NCBI GenBank assembly: GCA_018882725.1
Contig: VERK01000157.1
Coordinates: forward strand, 1 to 5,258
Length of the DNA: 5,258 nt
Direction: 5' to 3'
Origin: Actinomycetota bacterium
GTDB lineage: Bacteria > Actinomycetota > Acidimicrobiia > Acidimicrobiales > Ilumatobacteraceae
Below, in pieces: positions 1-5,233 of the stretch; the stretch's first letter is position 1; every line of letters begins with the position of its first letter. The notes under the pieces were generated by a model. The model had not been told where the DNA came from. It saw only the letters and a program-made list of their open reading frames with translations, and made no database searches. The position numbers and the translations under genes are program-made.

Positions 1-110
1 TGAAGGTCGAGTTGGGCAAGCCGATCGCGATGGACGAGGGTTTGCGGTTCGCTATTCGTGAGGGTGGGCGTACGGTTGGTGCCGGCCGCGTCACCAAGAT
101 CATCAAGTGA
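1..110 (+). CDS. tuf: Elongation factor Tu, C-terminal end (partial)
   Basis: Only the last 35 codons are in the window; the first complete codon is at position 3 and the TGA stop is at 108-110. The peptide begins KVELGKPIAMDEGLRFAIRE and ends GGRTVGAGRVTKIIK, which is the highly conserved end of beta-barrel domain III of EF-Tu. EF-Tu is the cytoplasmic GTPase that delivers aminoacyl-tRNA to the ribosome. The GTPase domain lies outside the window. The stop is only 12 nt from the rpsJ start, so the two genes are almost certainly co-transcribed, as in the common bacterial order fusA-tuf-rpsJ. Confidence 0.97.
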   Translation, partial: KVELGKPIAMDEGLRFAIREGGRTVGAGRVTKIIK

Positions 111-122
111 GTCGGTGACACC

Positions 123-437
123 ATGGCCCAAATCATCCGAATCCGCCTGAAGGCGTTCGATCACGAGATCATCGATCAGTCGACGCGCAAGATCGTCGAG
201 ACGGTCGCTCGTACGAATGCCACCGTGCGCGGACCCGTCCCGTTGCCGACCGACAAGCACCGCTACACGGTCATCCGCGGACCGCACATCGACAAGGACT
301 CTCGCGAGCACTTCGAGATGCGTATCCACAAGCGCCTCATCGACATCGTCGACCCGAAGCAGCAGACCATCGACAGCCTCCAGCGCATCGACCTGCCGGC
401 CGGTGTCGAGGTCGAGATCAAGGTGCAGAACGGCTGA
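123..437 (+). CDS. rpsJ: Small ribosomal subunit protein S10
   Basis: This 104-residue protein has the normal length and sequence of bacterial S10 (also called NusE), a 30S head protein that also acts in NusB/NusG antitermination. Family signatures are IRIRLKAFDHEIID near the N-terminus, GPVPLPTDKHRYTVIRGPH in the middle, DSREHFEMRIHKRLIDIVDP, and the C-terminal DLPAGVEVEIKV. The ATG at 123 gives the expected MAQ-IRIRLK start; a weak GGTGA (114-118) precedes it, and the spacing to tuf suggests translational coupling. It is normally the first gene of the S10 operon, followed directly by rplC. Here a terminator hairpin and an unrelated protease gene follow, so the operon appears split after rpsJ. 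Confidence 0.98.
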   Translation: MAQIIRIRLKAFDHEIIDQSTRKIVETVARTNATVRGPVPLPTDKHRYTVIRGPHIDKDSREHFEMRIHKRLIDIVDPKQQTIDSLQRIDLPAGVEVEIKVQNG

Positions 438-463
438 CGCCAAACGCACCGACCTGAGTTTTC

Positions 464-501
464 CCGAGGCCCGCCGGAAACGGCGGGCCTCGGTCGTTCT
501 T
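464..501 (+). terminator. Strong intrinsic-type terminator after rpsJ
   Basis: A perfect 13-bp, almost entirely G/C stem (464-476 with 481-493) is capped by a GAAA tetraloop of the GNRA type. It starts 27 nt after the rpsJ stop and is followed by the moderately T-rich TCGTTCTT. A short T run (459-462) precedes the left arm, so it could also act weakly on the minus strand. It differs in sequence from the palindromes found later in the window. It most likely ends the tuf-rpsJ transcript. Confidence 0.85.
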
Positions 502-565
502 CACTTACCAACTTCTCACCGTTTCTGATTCCCCTCGGCCCATCGCGGGCGGTAGACATTTTTCG

Positions 566-1768
566 ATGGAACCTTTCGAGCAGTTGCCTCCGCCCCCGGC
601 GCCCGCTCCCACCCCGGTGCGCCCGCGTCCTCGTTGGCGCCTGGGCCTGATCTTGTTTCTCGTGGCGACGATCCTCGGTGGATTCGCCGGCGCGCAAATC
701 GCTACCGAGCGCAACGACGAGTCCGATTCGGTCGACGTTGCGCCAGAGTTCGAATCCGATTCGTCGAGTGATGGCGAGGCGCCGTCGTCCGACGTCGACG
801 CCGAACCGTCCGATCAGCCGGTGCAGACCGCACCTCCGGGTGATGACGCGGAAGGTTCTCTCGATGTCGGCTCGATCGTCGATCGCATCGGCCCGAGCGT
901 GGTCACGATCGACGCGACGAGTGATTCGGAATTCGGGTCCGGGCGGTCCACGGGAACCGGTGTCGTCATCACGTCCGACGGCGAGATCCTCACCAACGCT
1001 CACGTGGTCGATGGCGCCACGGAAGTGAGTGTGCTGTTCGCCGATTCCATCGATCCGATTCCGGCGGTGGTGCTGGCGCGCGATCCGGGCAACGACCTCG
1101 CGTTGCTGAAGGTCGACGAGACCGGCTTGAAGCCGGCCGTTTTCGCCGATCCGTCGACGATCGATGTGGGTGACGAAGTTGTTGCGGTCGGATTCGCTTT
1201 GGCTCTCGACGGTGGGCCTACGGTCACACGCGGCATCGTGTCGGCTCTCAATCGCACCATTGCCAACGAAGATGGTGCACTCGACGGTCTGATTCAGACC
1301 GATGCGGCGATTTCGTCGGGTAACTCGGGTGGACCGCTTCTCAATTCGCGGGGCGAGATCATCGGTATCAACACGGCGGTGTTCACGAGTTCGATGGGCA
1401 CGGCGGCCAACAACGTGGGTTTCGCGATCTCGGTGGGCGAGGCACTCCCGGTCATCGAGGCGTTGCGCGAGCAGGCCGGTGGAGCCGATCGTGTGGAGGG
1501 GTACCTCGGTGTGGGTCTCGAGCCGCGTGTGGACGGTGGGCGCGGTGCGCTCATCGCCGAAGTGGCCCCCGATTCACCGGCCGAACGAGCCGGTCTCGAA
1601 GTGGGAGATGTGGTGGTGGCGGCCGACGGTACGCCGATCGACGGCCTGCCAGCCTTCATCGCGGCGATTCGCGACAAGTCACCGGGAGATTCGATCGATC
1701 TCGAAGTACTGCGGGGTGGGTCGAGATTGACCCTGACTGCGGTGCTGATCGAACGCCCCCAAGGCTGA
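566..1768 (+). CDS. Membrane-anchored HtrA/DegP-like serine protease with PDZ domain (S1C family)
   Basis: This 400-residue protein has the layout of actinobacterial HtrA-type proteases. A proline-rich cytoplasmic N-terminus (about 1-24) with R/W/R residues precedes one membrane helix (about 25-45, LGLILFLVATILGGFAGA). An acidic Ser/Asp/Glu linker (about 49-98) follows, then a trypsin-like domain (about 101-295) and a single C-terminal PDZ domain (about 311-396). The catalytic triad is complete: His146 in TNAHVV, Asp177 in GNDLALL and Ser254 in SSGNSGGPL. The topology places the protease outside the membrane, where the family degrades or refolds damaged envelope proteins and the PDZ domain recognises exposed C-termini. 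The ATG at 566 is chosen because it directly precedes the proline-rich tail and helix; no good Shine-Dalgarno is visible, so the message may be leaderless. A palindrome starts 8 nt after the stop. Its substrate is unknown. Confidence 0.93.
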   Translation: MEPFEQLPPPPAPAPTPVRPRPRWRLGLILFLVATILGGFAGAQIATERNDESDSVDVAPEFESDSSSDGEAPSSDVDAEPSDQPVQTAPPGDDAEGSLDVGSIVDRIGPSVVTIDATSDSEFGSGRSTGTGVVITSDGEILTNAHVVDGATEVSVLFADSIDPIPAVVLARDPGNDLALLKVDETGLKPAVFADPSTIDVGDEVVAVGFALALDGGPTVTRGIVSALNRTIANEDGALDGLIQTDAAISSGNSGGPLLNSRGEIIGINTAVFTSSMGTAANNVGFAISVGEALPVIEALREQAGGADRVEGYLGVGLEPRVDGGRGALIAEVAPDSPAERAGLEVGDVVVAADGTPIDGLPAFIAAIRDKSPGDSIDLEVLRGGSRLTLTAVLIERPQG

Positions 1769-1776
1769 CACCGTTG

Positions 1777-1823
1777 TTCTGGTGAGGATTCTTCACCGCA
1801 TGGGTGAAGAATCCTCACCAGAA
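1777..1823. repeat. Palindromic repeat copy 1 (probable terminator hairpin)
   Basis: A perfect 21-bp inverted repeat: arms 1777-1797 and 1803-1823 around the loop GCATG. The left arm runs TTCTGGTGAGGATTC then TTCACC. It begins 8 nt after the protease stop and ends 22 nt before the hydrolase start, filling the gap between two codirectional genes. There is no T-tract on either side, unlike a textbook intrinsic terminator, but the position and stem strength suggest an RNA hairpin at the transcript end. Related copies are at 3061, 4088 and 5064. Confidence 0.93.
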
Positions 1824-1833
1824 ACACGAGGGC

Positions 1834-1839
1834 TAGGGT
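1834..1839 (+). promoter_or_regulatory. Candidate -10 element (TAGGGT) for the hydrolase gene
   Basis: TAGGGT fits the TANNNT form of actinobacterial -10 elements. Its final T lies exactly 7 nt before the A of the ATG at 1846, the spacing expected if transcription starts at the start codon (leaderless mRNA). The AGGG inside it (1835-1838, 7 nt before the ATG) could instead serve as a Shine-Dalgarno on a transcript starting further upstream, so the motif has two readings. No convincing -35 box is seen; that region would fall in the right arm of palindrome copy 1. Confidence 0.4.
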
Positions 1840-1845
1840 TCGGAC

Positions 1846-3054
1846 ATGAGTGACTCGCCGTTCCTCGACGCCCATCTGGGTGGCCGTCGTCCCTTCGGAC
1901 TGAACTACTGGCCGCTTCCCGAAGACGACCCGGGCGTCGACATTCCGCGCGAATCCATTCGACTCGTCTCACCCGATGGCGCACTTGTTCGGGGCATTCT
2001 CTGGACGCCGCCCGGTGGGAAGAAGTGGAAGACCGCAGTCATCTTGTCGCATCCGCGCGGCGATTTCTCCGTGCACTACGCGTGTCCGTTGCTGGCCGCC
2101 GCCGGTTACGCGGTACTCGGATTCGGCACGCGCTACATGAACAACGACACCGATTGCCTACACGAGTCGTGCACGATCGACGTCGAGACCGTGTACAACG
2201 AGATGAAGAGACGGGGCGCCGAAGCGGTGGTGCTTCTCGGCAACTCGGGTGGTGGTTCGCTCATGGCGCTCGCCCACGCCGAGCGCGGAATCGGCGACGG
2301 GTGGGTGGGCATGGCCGCACATCCGGGTGAAGGTGTGTTCATGCTTCAGGTGATCGATCCGAGTGTGGCTGTCGAAGACGACCCGTTCTCGACCGTTCCC
2401 GAGCTCGACATGTACAACCCCGACAACGGTTGGCGTCCGTGGCCCGAACCGTGCGTGTACGACAAGGAGTGGCTGGCGCGCTATCGCGCCGCGCAAGTGG
2501 AACGAGTCGCGCGGATCGATGCGGTCGCCAAGGCGAGCATCGCCGAATCGACCGACGCACTCGGGCGCCTCCGGGGTGTCGACGCCCACGCGGATCCGAA
2601 GCAATGGCGCGAGCTGCGTCGTCGCGGTGTGTTCACGAAGTACCTCACGATTTATCGCACGCTCGCCGACCCGGCCTACCTCGATCTGTCGATCGACCCC
2701 GACGAACGTCCGATGGGTTCGCTCTTTGCGTTCCCCGATCCGTTCGATGCGAACTACGGACGTGGTGGACTCGCGCGCACCATGACCGCACGTGGATGGC
2801 TGAGCACGTGGAGCGGTTTGTCGAGTCACGCCAAGTTGGCCGACACGATGCCCAAGGTGAAAGTGCCGACGATCCTCATCCATCCGACCGCCGACACGGA
2901 GATCCGGGTGTGGCAGGCCAAGGAGATCGTCGACAACAGTGGTGCCGCCGACAAGACGTACGTGGAGATGAAAGGTGCGCCGCACTACCTGGAGGGTCAC
3001 CGGCGGGAGGCACTCGGTCACGTGGCCGAGTGGTTGGCCAAGCGCTTCCCCTAA
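1846..3054 (+). CDS. Alpha/beta hydrolase of unknown substrate
   Basis: A 402-residue cytoplasmic protein with no signal peptide or membrane segment and the features of an alpha/beta-hydrolase fold. Residues 38-72 (IRLVSPDG...AVILSHPRGDF) form the first strands and the oxyanion-hole loop. The nucleophile elbow is LLGNSGGG with Ser134 (GxSxG). Late in the protein come a strand and acid loop, TILIHPTADTEI (Asp350 likely, Glu352 possible), and GAPHYL with His380, completing a Ser-Asp-His triad. About 150 residues (roughly 170-325), rich in Trp, Tyr and charge, lie between nucleophile and acid and probably form a cap domain over the active site. Such proteins are typically esterases, lipases, C-C hydrolases or peptidases; the sequence does not say which. 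The ATG at 1846 is supported by AGGG/TAGGGT just upstream. Palindrome copies flank the gene on both sides, so it is probably monocistronic. Confidence 0.85.
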   Translation: MSDSPFLDAHLGGRRPFGLNYWPLPEDDPGVDIPRESIRLVSPDGALVRGILWTPPGGKKWKTAVILSHPRGDFSVHYACPLLAAAGYAVLGFGTRYMNNDTDCLHESCTIDVETVYNEMKRRGAEAVVLLGNSGGGSLMALAHAERGIGDGWVGMAAHPGEGVFMLQVIDPSVAVEDDPFSTVPELDMYNPDNGWRPWPEPCVYDKEWLARYRAAQVERVARIDAVAKASIAESTDALGRLRGVDAHADPKQWRELRRRGVFTKYLTIYRTLADPAYLDLSIDPDERPMGSLFAFPDPFDANYGRGGLARTMTARGWLSTWSGLSSHAKLADTMPKVKVPTILIHPTADTEIRVWQAKEIVDNSGAADKTYVEMKGAPHYLEGHRREALGHVAEWLAKRFP

Positions 3055-3060
3055 CCGGTG

Positions 3061-3107
3061 TTCTGGTTCGGATTCTTCACCGTAAAGGTGAAGAATCCGA
3101 ACCAGAA
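3061..3107. repeat. Palindromic repeat copy 2 (probable terminator hairpin)
   Basis: A perfect 21-bp inverted repeat: arms 3061-3081 and 3087-3107 around the loop GTAAA. It starts 6 nt after the hydrolase TAA. The left arm differs from copy 1 only at arm positions 8-9 (TC instead of GA). The right arm carries the matching GA instead of TC, so pairing is kept. No T-tract follows. Confidence 0.93.
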
Positions 3108-3144
3108 TCGCCGTCAGTGTCACGATCGCGCACACAGATGGCGC

Positions 3145-4077
3145 ATGGACATCTCTCTGTTGCGCTCGTGTGCCGAGTCTCAACATGGCGTGATCTCGCG
3201 CACCCAGGCTCACGCCCTCGGGATCACCGATCGCGTCTGGTACCGGCTACAGCAATCTGGAGTGTTGCGACCCAGCCACAAGGGAATCGCAATTCTCGTG
3301 GGTTATCCGGAGACGCGACTACAGCGAATGATGGCGGCCGTCCTGTCGATCGGCGACCATGCGATCGTGTCGCACCGGTCAGCCGGGGAAATCTGGGGAG
3401 TGTGGAATGCGGAGGACGACGATCCGATCGACGTGATCGTTGGAAAGCGTCGAGGACGTCCAAGCCTGACCGGAGTGATCACCCATCTTCCGCGAGACCT
3501 CGATGAGTTGGCCCCACTTCGTCGCAACGATGTGCGGGTCACCGGCCCGGCGCGCACGCTCATCGACATCGCCGGTGTGAATCCCGGAGCAACTCGGTTC
3601 GTGATCGAGCGGATGTTGATGGCGGGGCTGATTACGCGTCGCCGGATCGCGGCCACGGTTGCTCGACACTCGAAGCAGGGCCGAGCCGGTATCGGACCAT
3701 TGCGCGAAGTTCTGGTCTCGTGGCCGTACGAAGAACAGGCATCCGAATCGGTACTCGAGTATCACTTGCAGAGAATCCTCGGCAACACAGCGCTGCCACC
3801 GTTCGAGACTCAGATCGAAGTGGGTCCGTATCGCCTCGACTTCGGATGGTCGAAGTGGAAGGTCGGGTTGGAGGCCGACGGGTGGGGCAAGTTCGGGAGC
3901 CGCGACGACTTCGAACGGTTGTCGCGACGCGACAACTTCCTCCAGTCGCGTGGTTGGTCGGTGGCTCACCTCACGTGGCGAGACATCGTTCGTCGACCGG
4001 AGTACGTGTACGCCACGGCCGAGGGTCTCTTGGAAGCACGGGGTTGGACGCGGCACCTACACCCACCCCGCTGGTGA
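3145..4077 (+). CDS. AbiEi-like winged-helix plus DUF559 endonuclease-like protein
   Basis: A 310-residue protein. Residues 1-52 (SQHGVISRTQAHALGITDR...GVLRPSHKGIAIL) match the N-terminal winged-helix pattern of AbiEi-type antitoxins: 'HGVxxRxQ', a recognition helix, then 'G-hxxxhxGhY-like'. The middle (about 55-190) resembles the usual linking region, with VSHRSAGEIWG and VTGPARTLIDIA. The C-terminus (about 200-290) is a DUF559 domain of the Vsr/PD-(D/E)XK fold: Glu201/Glu205 in SESVLEYHL, Asp232 in YRLDFGW, Glu243-x-Asp245 in GLEADGW, a basic helix DDFERLSRRDNFLQSRGW and the terminal HLTWRDI. It may bind and cut or nick DNA, but the family is uncharacterised and no AbiEii toxin gene is adjacent. 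The ATG at 3145 is preferred because the open frame further upstream (from a GTG at 3058) would translate through palindrome copy 2. No clear Shine-Dalgarno is seen. Confidence 0.85.
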   Translation: MDISLLRSCAESQHGVISRTQAHALGITDRVWYRLQQSGVLRPSHKGIAILVGYPETRLQRMMAAVLSIGDHAIVSHRSAGEIWGVWNAEDDDPIDVIVGKRRGRPSLTGVITHLPRDLDELAPLRRNDVRVTGPARTLIDIAGVNPGATRFVIERMLMAGLITRRRIAATVARHSKQGRAGIGPLREVLVSWPYEEQASESVLEYHLQRILGNTALPPFETQIEVGPYRLDFGWSKWKVGLEADGWGKFGSRDDFERLSRRDNFLQSRGWSVAHLTWRDIVRRPEYVYATAEGLLEARGWTRHLHPPRW

Positions 4078-4087
4078 GCCGAGCGTG

Positions 4088-4136
4088 GTTCTGGTGAGGT
4101 TTCTTCACCGTCACGGTGAAGAAACCTCACCAGAAC
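4088..4136. repeat. Palindromic repeat copy 3 (probable bidirectional terminator)
   Basis: A perfect 22-bp inverted repeat: core arms 4089-4109 and 4115-4135, loop GTCAC, plus an extra outer G-C pair at 4088/4136. The loop sequence could extend the pairing further in a DNA cruciform. It lies between two convergent genes, starting 10 nt after the DUF559 gene stop and ending 16 nt before the end of the minus-strand BKACE gene, so one hairpin could end both transcripts. Relative to copy 1, arm position 12 is T instead of A, with the matching A instead of T in the other arm. Confidence 0.93.
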
Positions 4137-4152
4137 ACCGGTTGGAGGTGGG

Positions 4153-5013
4153 TCAGGGGAGTCGGAGGATGCGGGCGGTGTCCGCGGACGTTGCGACTCC
4201 GCGACCCGAACGCCGAGCCAGGTCGGCTACCTCGGCCACCAACTCGTCATTGCGGGGGGTCCGACCGGCGGCGTCGGCAAAGTCCTCCAACCCCACCCGA
4301 ACGTGACCGCCACGCTCGATCGCCATCGTGGCCAGACCCGACCCAACCACGTCGCCACCCAGCACCGCCACCGCCCAGGCCAGTCCGGTGCCGGCCAGCA
4401 TTGAGATGTACTGCTCGAGCGAGTCCCGGGTCGGAGGCAGGCCGAAGTCGGGGCTCAGGTAGAACTTCACGAGCGACCCGGGCGGGAGCCCCCGGCGGGC
4501 GTGTTCGGCCAGGACCGCCTCCACGTACGCGGGGGTGAAGCAGGCGATCGAAGCGCCCAGCCCCAGCTCACGACACGAATCCCACTTGTAGGCCACGTCG
4601 GACGGGCTGAATCCGTAGACGTACGACCCCAGGGTCACCGATCCGGGGTCGACCAGGCCCATCCGTAGCCGCCCGAGCCCGGCCTCGGGCATCCGTGACG
4701 CGAGAACCCGGTGGTGATCCCAGCGCTCGCCGATGGTCGACCCCAGGAAGTTGGCCGTGGGGTACACCAGAACCTCGGGGTGAACTGACAAAAGCCCAGC
4801 GTAAGCGGTTAATCCGAGGTTCCCCATGGCCTCGGGTCCGCCCCCGGCGGCCCGGATCGCCCGGAGGTCGTCGTGCTGGTGGACGATGGTCGCCCCGGCC
4901 TCCACACAGGCGACCCCGGACGCGGCGATCTGCTCGGGGCTGACCGGCACATGGGGCTGTGAGGCCGGCCGCGTCGCCCCGTTCAGCGCCACCTCGATGA
5001 TCACCGGATCCAC
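4153..5013 (-). CDS. BKACE-family (DUF849) beta-keto acid cleavage enzyme
   Basis: A 286-residue TIM-barrel-type enzyme, close to the usual family length. Family marks are the opening VIIEVALNGAT, the metal-binding motif AGATIVHQHDD with His45 and His47, and GGHVRVGLEDF, where Glu243 should be the third metal ligand and Arg239/Asp244 active-site residues. The R-x3-E-D spacing matches that recalled for the characterised enzyme Kce. BKACE enzymes use a divalent metal, usually zinc, to react a beta-keto acid with acetyl-CoA, giving acetoacetate and a new CoA ester; Kce does this in lysine fermentation. The substrate here is unknown and no partner catabolic genes are visible. Where most members have HxHxRD, this protein has HQHDD and lacks that arginine. 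The start is a GTG (5013) with weak ribosome-binding context; a second GTG at 5004 is an alternative. Codon use differs from its neighbours, with GGG glycine and one TTA leucine (Leu68). Confidence 0.88.
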   Translation of the reverse strand: MDPVIIEVALNGATRPASQPHVPVSPEQIAASGVACVEAGATIVHQHDDLRAIRAAGGGPEAMGNLGLTAYAGLLSVHPEVLVYPTANFLGSTIGERWDHHRVLASRMPEAGLGRLRMGLVDPGSVTLGSYVYGFSPSDVAYKWDSCRELGLGASIACFTPAYVEAVLAEHARRGLPPGSLVKFYLSPDFGLPPTRDSLEQYISMLAGTGLAWAVAVLGGDVVGSGLATMAIERGGHVRVGLEDFADAAGRTPRNDELVAEVADLARRSGRGVATSADTARILRLP

Positions 5014-5063
5014 CGCGCCAGTCTGGCCACGTTCCGCGCCAACGCCGGCGGTCGTACCCGAGG

Positions 5064-5110
5064 TTTTGGTGAGGAAAATTGACCCTGGAGGTGAAAAATC
5101 CTCACCAGAT
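5064..5110. repeat. Palindromic repeat copy 4 (decayed)
   Basis: A diverged member of the same family with the same geometry: arms 5064-5084 and 5090-5110, loop CTGGA. The inner-left GGTGAGGA still pairs with TCCTCACC, and GACC/GGT still partly closes the loop. Arm positions 13-15 form an A/A internal loop, position 18 is a G/G mismatch, position 1 is mismatched and position 3 is a T/G wobble. It sits 50 nt upstream of the BKACE start and, unlike the others, does not follow a visible stop codon. Confidence 0.8.
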
Positions 5111-5127
5111 CAACATGGGTGGCCAGG

Positions 5128-5156
5128 TTGGGGAGCCCCCTGACCAGCGGTAGCGT
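5128..5156 (+). promoter_or_regulatory. Candidate sigma70-type promoter near the right edge
   Basis: TTGGGG (5128-5133) and TAGCGT (5151-5156, TANNNT form) are separated by 17 bp, the ideal spacing for a housekeeping sigma factor. It would start a plus-strand transcript near 5163, leading toward the possible gene start at 5234. The -35 matches TTGACA at only four positions, and in GC-rich DNA such pairs occur by chance. Confidence 0.3.
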
Positions 5157-5233
5157 TCGCAACTCGTGTCTGACGGGCATCCAGCCCGACAGCAAGAACT
5201 GATGTCCGTGTGAGCCCGCTCGTCGGGGACCAC

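Noticed and set aside
553..559. TAGACAT just before the protease ATG as a leaderless -10 element.
   Set aside because: The A and T are one base off the TANNNT spacing, and no -35 is convincing. Too weak to list as a feature.
3058..3144. An open frame that would extend the DUF559 protein 29 residues upstream from a GTG at 3058.
   Set aside because: It would translate palindrome copy 2, and the added residues (MFWFGFFTVKVKNPNQN) do not resemble the family. The ATG at 3145 gives the normal N-terminus.
2158..3213. A 351-residue minus-strand open frame over the hydrolase gene.
   Set aside because: It runs antisense to a gene with a full catalytic triad, crosses palindrome copy 2, and shows no recognisable domain.
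4116..4538. A long plus-strand open frame opposite the BKACE gene, starting MKKPHQNTGW.
   Set aside because: It begins inside palindrome copy 3, is extremely rich in Arg/Pro, and lies antisense to a gene with clear family motifs. It is a GC-rich shadow frame.
5079..5084. TTGACC inside palindrome copy 4 as a -35 box.
   Set aside because: No TANNNT-like -10 lies 16-19 bp downstream, and the match arises from mutation of the arm.
1777..5110. Open frames on both strands encode similar peptides such as LVRILHxxGEES at several places.
   Set aside because: These peptides are simply the palindrome arms read in an open frame. They sit in shadow frames of real genes with no other protein-like features.
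1777..5110. The palindromes as integron attC sites separating gene cassettes.
   Set aside because: The arms lack the GTTRRRY/RYYYAAC core boxes, and they are perfect stems without the extrahelical bases typical of attC. No integrase is visible, and gene orientations are mixed.
1777..5110. The repeated elements as a CRISPR array.
   Set aside because: Copies are about 1 kb apart with whole genes between them, and there are no short regular spacers.
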